Positions 16,340-23,964 of a stretch of 55,253 bases of DNA are shown here, one piece after another (position 1 is the stretch's first letter; every line of letters begins with the position of its first letter). Where the stretch lies: assembly GCF_029960665.1 (NCBI RefSeq), contig NZ_JASBRB010000019.1, positions 1-55,253 on the forward strand, read 5' to 3'. The notes below the pieces were generated by a model. It was not told the DNA's origin and did not search any database. It saw only the letters and a program-made list of their open reading frames with translations. Source of the stretch: Pseudarthrobacter sp. AL07. Its GTDB lineage: Bacteria; Actinomycetota; Actinomycetes; Actinomycetales; Micrococcaceae. The translations under genes and the position numbers were made by a program.

Positions 16340-17434
16340 ATGGCGACAGCAAATGTTGAGGAGCGCTCCCCGCGGACACCGCCACCCGCGGGCAGCGTGT
16401 TGTTTGAGCGCTGGCGCCAACAGCTGTCCGGTCGCGGCCGGGTTGTCGGATTCGCCGACGGCGAGGACGAACGTGCTGTCCGTGCTGCCAGTGCGCTGGC
16501 AGCGGAAGGAATCATCAGTCCCCGCCTCATCGGCAGAGCCAAGGAAATCCGGCGACTGGCGGCAGAACTGGACTGTGCGCTGCCCGGCGAAGCCATCCTC
16601 GACGTCAGCGGGCTGGCCGGCGACAGCAGCATCGCCGCTCTGATCGGGGAGGCTTACGCCCGCAAGCCCGAACAGTTGACCCACGCCAGTCAGGAACCGG
16701 TCCATGTTGCAGCGGCCGCGTTGCGGGCCGGGTATCTGGACGCTTGCGTTGCAGGGGCCGGTACGCCCACGGCGCTGGTGCTCCGGGCCGCCCTGCGCGT
16801 GGTGGGCCTGGAGCCCGGCTGTACAACACTCAGCAGCTCATTCCTGATGCTGCTGCCCGATGGAAGGGAACTGACGTTCGGTGATTGCGCCGTCGTTCCC
16901 GATCCTTCCGCCGAACAGCTGGCGGACATTGCCGTCTCGGCAGCAGCCACGCATCAGTCGTTGACGGGGCAGTCACCGAGAGTTGCCTTGCTGTCCTTCA
17001 GCACCCGGGGCAGCGCCATCCACCCTCACGTTGAGAAGGTCAGGGCGGCGATGGAAATCCTGCGTAGCCGCCACCCGCGGCTGAATGTGGATGGCGAGCT
17101 GCAGTTTGATTCAGCAATGGTTCCCGCCGTCGCGGCAACGAAAGCGCCCGGCTCCGAGGTTGCAGGCCAGGCAAACGTGCTGGTGTTCCCCAGCCTGGAT
17201 GCCGGAAACATCGGCTACAAGATCACCGAACGGCTTGGGGGAGCCGTCGCAGTGGGCCCCATCCTCCAGGGCCTGGCGGCGCCCCTGAACGATTTGTCCC
17301 GCGGCTGCAGCACCGCGGACATCGCTTCCGTCGGCTTGTTGAGCGCCATTCAGTCGCTCGGTTCACTTGAAAGGATGGAGATCCGGCCAGAGCAAGGCGC
17401 CAGCCCGCTCGGGACGGATCGCAGACGACCATGA
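16340..17434 (+). CDS. pta: Phosphate acetyltransferase
   Basis: A 364-residue single-domain PTA_PTB-family enzyme (acetyl phosphate + CoA to acetyl-CoA + Pi). Diagnostic blocks are [33 protein letters not shown], the [20 protein letters not shown] segment, LSFSTRGSA and [22 protein letters not shown]. The ATG at 16340 follows GAGAGG by seven bases; a TTG further upstream is less likely. Its stop overlaps the next ATG (ATGA at 17431-17434), so it is coupled to yeiH. In taurine and sulfoacetaldehyde catabolism this type of Pta uses the acetyl phosphate made by Xsc. A truncated paralogue lies at 54-923. Confidence 0.92.
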   Translation: MATANVEERSPRTPPPAGSVLFERWRQQLSGRGRVVGFADGEDERAVRAASALAAEGIISPRLIGRAKEIRRLAAELDCALPGEAILDVSGLAGDSSIAALIGEAYARKPEQLTHASQEPVHVAAAALRAGYLDACVAGAGTPTALVLRAALRVVGLEPGCTTLSSSFLMLLPDGRELTFGDCAVVPDPSAEQLADIAVSAAATHQSLTGQSPRVALLSFSTRGSAIHPHVEKVRAAMEILRSRHPRLNVDGELQFDSAMVPAVAATKAPGSEVAGQANVLVFPSLDAGNIGYKITERLGGAVAVGPILQGLAAPLNDLSRGCSTADIASVGLLSAIQSLGSLERMEIRPEQGASPLGTDRRRP

Positions 17435-18528
17435 AACAAGACGTTTCCACACCGTTAGCACGCGAGAAAGCGACGGGAATGGAAAAACAGCGTGGACCAC
17501 TTTCCCGGGGCCTGCGGAATAAACGGCTGCCGGGGCTCGGGCTGGCAGCGGCGGCCGTTGCCGTCGCATGGCTTATCCATGCTGCCGTCCCGGTGCTGCC
17601 CTTCCTCACGGTGGCGGTCATTTTGGGCATCCTTTCCGCGAACCTGCCCGGGATCGGCCGGGCAGTCGAAGGAGTCATGCAGCCCGGACTGGTGCTGGCC
17701 GCCAAGAGGTTCATGCGGCTCGGCATCGTGCTGCTTGGACTGAAGCTCAGCCTCATCGACGTGGCAGGCCTGGGCTGGGCGGCGCTGGGGATCGTGGTGG
17801 GCATCGTCCTGCTGACCTTCGTGGGCACCTTGCTGCTTGGCAAGGCGTTCAGGCTTCCAGGTGACCAGCCTTTGCTCCTGGCAGCGGGCTTTTCCATCTG
17901 CGGCGCCTCAGCCATCGGCGCCATGAGCGGAGTGACCAGAACCGATCACCGCGGCACTGTGGTACCGATCGCGCTCGTCACCCTGTGCGGAACGCTGGCC
18001 ATTGCCGTGCTGCCTGCCCTGAAGGGTCCTCTCGGCCTGGACGATGTGCAATTCGGGCACTGGGTGGGGGCCAGCGTCCACGATGTGGGGCAGGTTGTGG
18101 CCACCGCACAGACGGCTGGAACCACTGCCCTGGCGGGGGCCCTGATCATTAAGCTCACCCGCGTCCTCATGCTGGCCCCGATGGTCACCGCTGCCGCTTT
18201 GGTGCAGCGCTACCGCGATCGTTCCCAGCACCGCAAGGCGGCCGCCGGCAGCGAAGAAGGCAAGCTCAAATTCCCACCCCTGATCCCGCTGTTCGTGGCG
18301 GGGTTCATGGCGATGATCGTGTTGCGGACGCTGGGAATCCTGCCGCATTCGGTCCTGGAAAGTGCTGCGCTCGCCCAGGACCTTCTGCTCGCTGCGGCGC
18401 TGTTTGGGCTGGGAGCATCCGTGCAAATACGGTCCCTTCTTCACACCAGCGGCAGGGCGATTGTCGTCGCCATGCTCTCCTGGGCTCTTATCGGAGTACT
18501 CGCCTACGTGGGGGTACAACTTATTTAG
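17431..18528 (+). CDS. YeiH-family putative sulfate/anion exporter, copy 2
   Basis: A 365-residue polytopic membrane protein of the YeiH/UPF0324 (PSE) family, closely similar to the copy at 1021-2115; the main differences are at the hydrophilic N-terminus and in the cytoplasmic loop around residue 275. Motifs include [22 protein letters not shown] and [19 protein letters not shown]. Translational overlap with pta and a 12-base gap to the TauE gene indicate one operon. The probable job is export of sulfite or sulfate freed from sulfonates; this is inferred from the operon, since few members have been tested. Confidence 0.87.
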   Translation: MKQDVSTPLAREKATGMEKQRGPLSRGLRNKRLPGLGLAAAAVAVAWLIHAAVPVLPFLTVAVILGILSANLPGIGRAVEGVMQPGLVLAAKRFMRLGIVLLGLKLSLIDVAGLGWAALGIVVGIVLLTFVGTLLLGKAFRLPGDQPLLLAAGFSICGASAIGAMSGVTRTDHRGTVVPIALVTLCGTLAIAVLPALKGPLGLDDVQFGHWVGASVHDVGQVVATAQTAGTTALAGALIIKLTRVLMLAPMVTAAALVQRYRDRSQHRKAAAGSEEGKLKFPPLIPLFVAGFMAMIVLRTLGILPHSVLESAALAQDLLLAAALFGLGASVQIRSLLHTSGRAIVVAMLSWALIGVLAYVGVQLI

Positions 18529-18539
18529 GACTGGAACTC

Positions 18540-19259
18540 ATGACCACCACGGAACTCATAATCGCGGCCCTCATAGTGGCCGTGGCCGTGGTGGCACAAA
18601 CCGCCACCGGGTCCGGATTCGGCATCGTCGCCTCGCCGCTGCTGCTGATGATCAGCCCGCAACTGGTGCCCGGCCCGCTGCTTCTCGTTTCGGCGATGGT
18701 CATGCTGTTCGTGAGCTGGCAGAACCGGAGGGGCCTAAGGCACGTGGATCTCACGGTGGCCATTGCCGGGTGCCTGCCCGGTGCCGTTGCCGGACTATGT
18801 GTATTGCCCCTGCTGAACGGCAAATGGACCGGAATGATCGTCGGCGGGCTGGTGGTGGCCAGCGTTCTCACCGGACTCAAGGGATTCCGCATCCCGCAAA
18901 ACTGCTTTTCCCTGTTCGCGGCCGGCCTGCTCGGCGGAGTGCTGGGTACGGTTGCCTCCACGTCAGGGCCGCCGCTTGTGGTGGTTTACCGGAGCGAGGA
19001 CGCGGCCCGCTACCGCGCCAACCTCTCCCTGTTTTTTCTGGTGTCGTCGTTGGTCTCGCTGCTCGCCCTGGCGGGCGCCGGTTCCTTCGGCACGGAAGAT
19101 CTGCTGCTCACCGGCTGGCTGCTGCCTGGCGTTGCCCTCGGGGCGCTGGCATCGCGGCCGGTGGTGAAGCGGATTTCCGCCGCCGCCATCCGTCCCGCGG
19201 CCCTCAGTCTGTGTCTGGTTGCCGGGGTGAGCCTGCTGATCAAAGGCGCTCTGGCCTGA
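18540..19259 (+). CDS. TauE/SafE-family sulfite exporter
   Basis: A 239-residue protein with about seven to eight hydrophobic segments and the two-fold repeat of the TauE/SafE family (TGSGFGIVASPLLLMI near the N-terminus, STSGPPLVVVYRS in the second half). Members export sulfite or sulfoacetate, or take up sulfur compounds. Its place 12 bases after yeiH in the tpa-pta operon supports disposal of sulfite. The 3' end overlaps the convergent SMR gene by 20 bases. Confidence 0.85.
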   Translation: MTTTELIIAALIVAVAVVAQTATGSGFGIVASPLLLMISPQLVPGPLLLVSAMVMLFVSWQNRRGLRHVDLTVAIAGCLPGAVAGLCVLPLLNGKWTGMIVGGLVVASVLTGLKGFRIPQNCFSLFAAGLLGGVLGTVASTSGPPLVVVYRSEDAARYRANLSLFFLVSSLVSLLALAGAGSFGTEDLLLTGWLLPGVALGALASRPVVKRISAAAIRPAALSLCLVAGVSLLIKGALA

Positions 19260-19644
19260 CGGCCACGGTTCCCGACGCCGGCGTGTCGTCGGTGGTCGGC
19301 TCAGTGTTGCTGCCAGCCGGCAGCGACTTCAATCCCGCCGCGCAGCCGACAATCCCCGCGATGAACAGCACCTTCAGGACACTGAAGGGTTCGACGCCGG
19401 TGCTCATCGCCCAGCCCACGGTCAGTGCCGCGCCGATACCCACCCACACGGCGTACGCGGTGCCGAGCGGGATGCTGCGGATGGCCAGGCCGAGGCCGAT
19501 CATGCTCAGGGTGGCCGTCACCGCGAAGACCATGGTGGGCAGCGGGCGGGTGAAGCCCTCGGACTGGCCCAGGGCGGTGGCCCAGACGGCTTCCAGCACG
19601 GCGGAGGCCAGCAGCAGCAACCACGAAACGGAACTTTTGCCCAT
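19240..19644 (-). CDS. SMR-family exporter subunit, distal partner (Gdx/SugE-like)
   Basis: A 134-residue small multidrug resistance protein: four TM segments with the conserved glutamate in AVLEAVWATALG, plus the SIPLGTAYAVWVGIGAA motif of TM3. It has a hydrophilic tail of about 30 residues after TM4, longer than usual. Its ATG at 19644 shares a base with the upstream SMR stop (TGATG); GTG at 19647 is possible. With the upstream SMR gene it probably forms a heterodimer. The guanidine riboswitch ahead suggests guanidinium export and not general drug efflux. Confidence 0.85.
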   Translation of the reverse strand: MGKSSVSWLLLLASAVLEAVWATALGQSEGFTRPLPTMVFAVTATLSMIGLGLAIRSIPLGTAYAVWVGIGAALTVGWAMSTGVEPFSVLKVLFIAGIVGCAAGLKSLPAGSNTEPTTDDTPASGTVAVRPERL

Positions 19645-19967
19645 CACGCCACCACCTTAAGGCCGACCACGCACGCGGCGATGCCGGTGAGCAGCAGCAG
19701 GCGCGCCGTCGTCGGACGTTCCGCCCTGGTGAGGATCGCGTAGGCGGAGGTCAGCACAACTCCAACGCCCACCCAGACCGCGTACGCAGTGCCGGTGGGG
19801 ATGGACTGCATGGCGATGGCGAGGCCGGCCATGCTGGCGAGGACGGAGACCATGAAAAGGAGCGCGGGTGCGAGCCGACGCCGGCCGGAGGCCTGGAAGG
19901 TCCGGTGCAGGGCTGCGGCCCAGACAGCCTCCAGCGCTCCGGAAAGAATGAGAATTAACCACGACAT
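19644..19967 (-). CDS. SMR-family exporter subunit, proximal partner (Gdx/SugE-like)
   Basis: A 107-residue four-TM SMR protein. The essential glutamate lies in GALEAVWAAALH, a Gdx/SugE-type variant of the TM1 signature, and TM3 has SIPTGTAYAVWVGVG. It is the first gene behind a guanidine-III riboswitch, with AAGGA seven bases before the ATG and immediately after the aptamer. Riboswitch-linked SMR proteins characterised elsewhere exchange guanidinium for protons, so the same role is inferred here. Confidence 0.88.
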   Translation of the reverse strand: MSWLILILSGALEAVWAAALHRTFQASGRRRLAPALLFMVSVLASMAGLAIAMQSIPTGTAYAVWVGVGVVLTSAYAILTRAERPTTARLLLLTGIAACVVGLKVVA

Positions 19968-19979
19968 GACAGATCCTTT

Positions 19980-20020
19980 GGCCAGTCTTGTCGCGGGCCG
20001 GGTACTGAACCGTCGTCCGG
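19980..20020 (-). ncRNA. Guanidine-III (ykkC-III) riboswitch
   Basis: The 41-nt minus-strand segment starts with CCGGACGA, has GTACCCGG in the middle and GACAAGAC near the end. These blocks are in the order and spacing of the guanidine-III class, and 41 nt is the length of the compact aptamers. The terminal CCGG can pair with the internal CCGG to form the pseudoknot, and CAGT pairs with ACTG in P1. The aptamer ends about 12 bases before the SMR start with the Shine-Dalgarno just downstream, so control of translation initiation is likely. Identification is by motif memory and pairing, not by a covariance search. Confidence 0.85.
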
Positions 20021-20106
20021 AGGGTCCTGTGCGGAGCCTTGTTTCCAGCTTAGCAACGCCCGACGGCGGGTGGCCGGGTTGGTGGCCAACCTCACCGCCG
20101 GGGATT

Positions 20107-20178
20107 CAACCCAACTGAGTAGCAGCAGAGGCTGTTTTGAGGGCTCAAAGGGACATCTGCTGCTACTTAGTTGGGAGG
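20107..20178. repeat. REP-like long inverted repeat / bidirectional terminator
   Basis: CCCAACTGAGTAGCAGCAGA (20110-20129) pairs with TCTGCTGCTACTTAGTTGGG (20156-20175) over 20 bp with one G-U pair, and AACCC/GGGTT extends the base. The loop has its own small palindrome, TTTGAG-GG-CTCAAA. It lies between the SMR operon and ferritin. Its size and layered structure resemble repetitive extragenic palindromes, and it can also terminate ferritin transcription. Only one copy is present here, so its repetitive nature is inferred. Confidence 0.55.
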
Positions 20179-20179
20179 G

Positions 20180-20710
20180 TTAGAGAGCGCCGCCGGCAGC
20201 TTCCGGGGCGGAGGAGTCGCGGCCCGCGTTGCCAACGGTTTCGCGGGCGATGAAGTTCTCGATGTCGAACAGGTTGTCCGCGCGCTCGGCGATGTTCAGG
20301 AGAGTGGTCATGGAGGCGACCTCTTCCACCTGCTCCTTGAGGAACCAGAGCATGAACTGCTCGCCCAGGGCGTCGTCCTCGGTGCGGGCCGCACGGAACA
20401 GTGCCTCGATCGAGGCCGTCACTTCCTTCTCCTGCTCCAGCGCCAGGGCCAGCGGCTCGGTCACGGAGGAGAAGTCGTTGCGCACGGTGGGGACGCCGGG
20501 GATGGTGAACTCAATGTCGCGGTCAAGCATGTACTGCACCATCATCATGGCGTGGTTCCGCTCCTCCACCGACTGCCGGTAGAAGTAGCGGGCCAGCTGC
20601 GGGAGGTCCTGGTTGGCGAACCAGGTGGCCACGGCAATGTACTGCTGCGAGGCCGCGAATTCGTTGCCGATCTGGGTGGACAGGAGCGCATTAAAGGGTG
20701 TGGAAGTCAT
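20180..20710 (-). CDS. Ferritin
   Basis: A 176-residue ferritin-like four-helix protein. The ferroxidase-site pattern is visible: Glu in IGNEFAASQQYIA, ExxH in QSVEERNHAMMMV, and Glu/Gln in FLKEQVEEVASM of helix D. It stores iron as ferric oxide in a 24-mer. The ATG at 20710 gives the expected MTSTPFN opening; an in-frame start at 20740 would add ten residues. It has an Ala/Gly-rich C-terminal tail. It appears to be monocistronic and ends at the long hairpin. Confidence 0.9.
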   Translation of the reverse strand: MTSTPFNALLSTQIGNEFAASQQYIAVATWFANQDLPQLARYFYRQSVEERNHAMMMVQYMLDRDIEFTIPGVPTVRNDFSSVTEPLALALEQEKEVTASIEALFRAARTEDDALGEQFMLWFLKEQVEEVASMTTLLNIAERADNLFDIENFIARETVGNAGRDSSAPEAAGGAL

Positions 20711-20795
20711 AGCCCCGAGTCTAGGAGCGCCGCGTGCCACTGACCAGTGTGGAAAGGCTCAGATAACGAAGGCGAGGCTAGCCTGCAGCGCTGGA

Positions 20796-21437
20796 TCAGG
20801 CAGTCACGCGGTCGATCGAAACAACTGCCAGGAAGCCGCGCCCCAGGATTTCGGGGGTCCGGTGATCGGAGCCGACGACGGCGTCATACCGGTTCAGTGC
20901 CTCGGGCTCCGTGGGGCCTGGGGCAGCTTCGTCGGCGTCGGCTTCCGTGGCAACCGCAGCTTCTGCACTGACGCTGAGGTTGCCCGCGCTGACGGCGGCC
21001 TGGCCCTGCAGCAGCACCGCGAGCTGGCCCTCAAAAACCGGGTGCGCGCGCTTTTTGGAGAGCTCGATGATGGACGTGAAGCCCTTGAAGGAACCGGTCC
21101 GGGCGATGACATTCAGGTCGCGGATGTCCCCGGTGGGCAGGGCCCCGTGCGCAGCAGCTTCGCCGGAGAACCTGAACGGCCGGTACTTTTCCAGCGGGTG
21201 CTCGTCGCCGTCCACCGTGAGCAGGAGGAGTTCGCCGTCGATCACGGTCAGCACGCGTTCCATGCCCGGGAACGCCGAGAAATCCCCGGCCTTGCTGACG
21301 TCGGCGATGCTGACGCGCCAGTCCCAGGCGCCGTCCTGCGCCGAGGCGGCCTTCGGGTGGCTGGCAAGCTCCCGGGTCACCCCGCCGCCGTTGCGCCACC
21401 GTTCGGACCTGAGTTCTGCGAAGCGGATGATCTCCAT
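20796..21437 (-). CDS. HutD/Ves-family cupin-like protein
   Basis: A 213-residue protein with the HutD/Ves signature in order: WRNGGGVTRELA, WDWRVSIADV, GDFSAFPGMERVLTVIDG, YRPFRFSGE and DLNVIARTG. It folds as a double cupin. HutD proteins occur near histidine-utilisation genes and are proposed to limit flux through the pathway; Ves is a cold-induced E. coli homologue. No hut genes are close, so the role here is unknown. An Ala/Glu-rich segment around 150-175 looks like a flexible linker. Confidence 0.8.
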   Translation of the reverse strand: MEIIRFAELRSERWRNGGGVTRELASHPKAASAQDGAWDWRVSIADVSKAGDFSAFPGMERVLTVIDGELLLLTVDGDEHPLEKYRPFRFSGEAAAHGALPTGDIRDLNVIARTGSFKGFTSIIELSKKRAHPVFEGQLAVLLQGQAAVSAGNLSVSAEAAVATEADADEAAPGPTEPEALNRYDAVVGSDHRTPEILGRGFLAVVSIDRVTA

Positions 21438-21540
21438 CGGACCAGCCTAGTTTGTTTGGGCGTCCCCATCGGCGCGCGGGGCACTTCCCTGTTAGTCTCC
21501 TCCCGGGGGACTACGCGAAGACAGCCTGAAGGAGCCCGGA

Positions 21541-22140
21541 ATGTTCGTCAAAGTGTGTGGCCTCAGTACGCCCGAATCCGTCCGTGAAGCCGTGCAGGCC
21601 GGTGCGGACGCCGTCGGGTTTGTCCTCACCGCGAGCCCGCGGGTGGTCTCGCCGTCGCAGGTTTCCGCGCTGCTGGCCGACGTGCCGGAAGGGGTACTTG
21701 CCGTCGGCGTTTTCCGGCATGAACCTGTCGCCGATGCCCTTGCCATCGCCCGTTCCGCCGGGCTCGAGTGGGTCCAACTCCATGCCGACCTCACCCCGGA
21801 AGACGTCGCCACAGTGCACGACGCCGGTATGAAGCTGATCAGGGCCGTCACCATGGCAGCCACAGCGGACGCGTTCGCTGACTGGGGCGAGGAAATCCTG
21901 TTAATTGATGCCGCCGTGCCCGGCTCTGGAGAGGCCTGGGACTACGCCTCCATGGTGGACGTGACGGCGCTCCAGGACCGCAATTGGCTTTTGGCCGGCG
22001 GACTGAACCCCGACACCGTGGCGCACGCCACCGCCGCGTCAGGCGCGTGGGGCGTGGACGTTTCCTCCGGCGTCGAGGTTTCCCGTGGCGTGAAGGACCT
22101 GGAGAAAATCCGAGCCTTTGTGAAGGCCGCCAAGGGCTGA
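21541..22140 (+). CDS. trpF: Phosphoribosylanthranilate isomerase
   Basis: A 199-residue TIM-barrel enzyme of tryptophan synthesis (PRA to CdRP). It has the catalytic Cys in FVKVCGLS (residue 6), GADAVGFVL, WVQLHAD, the catalytic Asp in LLIDAAVPGSGEAWDY, LLAGGLNPDTV and the phosphate-binding GVDVSSGVE. AAGGAG lies seven bases before the ATG. Many actinobacteria use the bifunctional PriA instead, so a separate trpF outside a trp operon is of note. It is followed 21 bases later by the yccF gene. Confidence 0.9.
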   Translation: MFVKVCGLSTPESVREAVQAGADAVGFVLTASPRVVSPSQVSALLADVPEGVLAVGVFRHEPVADALAIARSAGLEWVQLHADLTPEDVATVHDAGMKLIRAVTMAATADAFADWGEEILLIDAAVPGSGEAWDYASMVDVTALQDRNWLLAGGLNPDTVAHATAASGAWGVDVSSGVEVSRGVKDLEKIRAFVKAAKG

Positions 22141-22161
22141 GGCACAGGGCACAATGGACAG

Positions 22162-22563
22162 ATGAAGACTCTGCTCAACATCATCTGGCTGGTATTCGGC
22201 GGACTTTGGCTTGCCCTGGGCTATTTTCTGGCCGGCATCATCTGCTGCCTGCTGATCGTCACCATTCCGTGGGGCATCGCGTCGTTCCGGATTGCGGCAT
22301 ACACGCTCTGGCCGTTCGGGCGCATGGTGGTGGACAAACCGGGCGGAACGGGTGTGTTCTCGCTCCTGGGGAATGTCATCTGGCTGGTGGTGGCCGGCAT
22401 CTGGATCGCGATCGGCCACGTGGTTACGGCCTTTGCCATGGCGGTCACCATCATCGGCATCCCGCTGGCCATCGCCAACCTAAAGCTCATCCCGGTGAGC
22501 CTGATGCCGCTGGGCAAGCAGATTGTGCCCACCAACAGCCCGTTCGTCACCGGGTACCGCTAG
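22162..22563 (+). CDS. YccF-domain inner membrane protein
   Basis: A 133-residue membrane protein made of two YccF domains, each with a long hydrophobic stretch (about 5-40 and 70-105) and the repeated PWGIASFRIA / PLAIANLKL and LWPFG / LMPLG motifs. YccF proteins have no firmly assigned function. It probably shares a transcript with trpF. The 3' end overlaps the convergent VOC gene by four bases. Confidence 0.85.
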   Translation: MKTLLNIIWLVFGGLWLALGYFLAGIICCLLIVTIPWGIASFRIAAYTLWPFGRMVVDKPGGTGVFSLLGNVIWLVVAGIWIAIGHVVTAFAMAVTIIGIPLAIANLKLIPVSLMPLGKQIVPTNSPFVTGYR

Positions 22564-22994
22564 CCGGCGGCGTTCCCTGGGGTTTCGCTGAATCCGGGGA
22601 CCAGTCCCTGGGCTTCGAGCTCTCCTGACCGCAGCGCGCGCAGCACACAGAACTCGTTGCCGTCCGGGTCAGCCATGACCACCCAGGTGACCTCCGGCCC
22701 CTGCCCGACAGAAATGCGCGATGCGCCCAAGGCTTCCAGCCGCTGCACCTCCTCGGCCTGGTCATCCGGACGGAGGTCCAGGTGCAGCCTGTTCTTAAGC
22801 ACCTTCCGCTCGGGCACCTTCAGGAAGAGGAGGTCCGGGCTGACGCCGTCGGCCGGGCTGCCCGCGGGTGGCGCCAGTACGATTTCGTCGTCCACTTCGT
22901 AGGTACGGCGCCAGCCCAGTGCCTTTTCCCAGAAGTCGGCGGGCACTTTGGGGTCGGGGGAGTCGATGCTGACGGATTGGATGCGCAGGTTCAT
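22560..22994 (-). CDS. VOC/glyoxalase-like protein
   Basis: A 144-residue vicinal-oxygen-chelate fold protein with two beta-alpha-beta-beta-beta modules: SVSIDSPDPKVPADFWEKALGW and HLDLRPDDQAEEVQRLEALGA, ending in VVMADPDGNEFCVL. The HLDL and ADPDGNEFCV segments carry candidate metal ligands. Substrate unknown; this lineage (Glyoxalase_6 type) is poorly characterised. Confidence 0.82.
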   Translation of the reverse strand: MNLRIQSVSIDSPDPKVPADFWEKALGWRRTYEVDDEIVLAPPAGSPADGVSPDLLFLKVPERKVLKNRLHLDLRPDDQAEEVQRLEALGASRISVGQGPEVTWVVMADPDGNEFCVLRALRSGELEAQGLVPGFSETPGNAAG

Positions 22995-23054
22995 CCGAGC
23001 AGTCTTGCACCGGCCGCCGTGTCCGTAAAGGCTCCGGGCGGTTGTGAGGAAGCG

Positions 23055-23924
23055 TCAGGCCAGCTCGCCCTGCAGGTTCCGGCGGGCGGCCTCGAGCCAG
23101 AGTTCGCGCGCACGGTCGCTGTGGAACAAGGGGTTCAGTTCCAGCAGATGACGGACGACGGCGGCGCGCCCGGCTGCGAAGTCGGCGTCGCCGATGTGCG
23201 CGTAGTCTTCCCGGACGGCGGCCACATACCGGGCGTACGGCTCGGGTTCGCCGCCGAGGACTGACAGGTCCGCGTCGCAGAGGAGGGCGCCGTCGTCGTC
23301 CCCTGGCTCGGGGCGGTGGTCCGATGTCAGCCGCACCAGCCGGGCCACCTCCTCAACATCGGCGGCCGGGAGCCCCGCGTGCGCGAGGCGCTCCTCGGCG
23401 AGACGGGCCGATTCCTCCTCGTCCTGGCCGGCAACCCCGCGGTACACCGCATCGTGGAACCAGGCTGCGAGCAGCACCGTCCGCGGCGGGTCGGTGGGGT
23501 CTGTGAGCAGGTCCAAAGCCTCCAAAACTGCCAGCAGATGCGTGCAGCCGTGATACCGGCGGTGGTCCTCGCTCCAGCGGTCCAGCAGATCCAGGAAGAG
23601 GGCGTCGTGGCCGGGCATGAGGGCTTCCCAACGGTTCAGCAGCGGCACCTTGAGGGACTTGTTGCGCTGCCGTGCCGGGATGCGCAGCCCGCTGGCGATC
23701 AGCGTGCGGACCAGGATCCGGGCCTCCACCGGGACGGCGCCCGCGGCCACGAGGTCGTCGAACCGGCGCTCGGCGACGTCGTAGTGGTCGCCGTCGAACG
23801 CCCGGTCCGGGATGCCCGCAGCGGCGGCGAAGGCGTGCAGTTCCGCCAGCGAGGTGTCCGAGATGAGGTGCGAAAAATGCGTGCCGTGGGCTGGCCACAG
23901 CGGCGGATCCAGGTAAATCGCCAT
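23055..23924 (-). CDS. DUF4031 - HD-superfamily hydrolase fusion
   Basis: A 289-residue two-domain protein. Residues 1-80 are a DUF4031 domain (MAIYLDPPLWPAHGTHFSHLISD with HYDVAERRFDDLVAAGA). Residues about 85-285 form a predicted metal-dependent HD hydrolase of the COG4339 type: RRYHGCTHL, AAWFHDAVYRG (HD pair), VRLTSDHRP and LLCDADLSVLG. The HD part probably cleaves phosphate esters or anhydrides; the DUF4031 role is unknown. The two domains can occur as separate proteins, so the fusion hints at a joint function. Confidence 0.8.
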   Translation of the reverse strand: MAIYLDPPLWPAHGTHFSHLISDTSLAELHAFAAAAGIPDRAFDGDHYDVAERRFDDLVAAGAVPVEARILVRTLIASGLRIPARQRNKSLKVPLLNRWEALMPGHDALFLDLLDRWSEDHRRYHGCTHLLAVLEALDLLTDPTDPPRTVLLAAWFHDAVYRGVAGQDEEESARLAEERLAHAGLPAADVEEVARLVRLTSDHRPEPGDDDGALLCDADLSVLGGEPEPYARYVAAVREDYAHIGDADFAAGRAAVVRHLLELNPLFHSDRARELWLEAARRNLQGELA

Positions 23925-23964
23925 GGGGGAAGTCTAGTGCGGCCGTGGTCTGCGCCGGAGCCGG

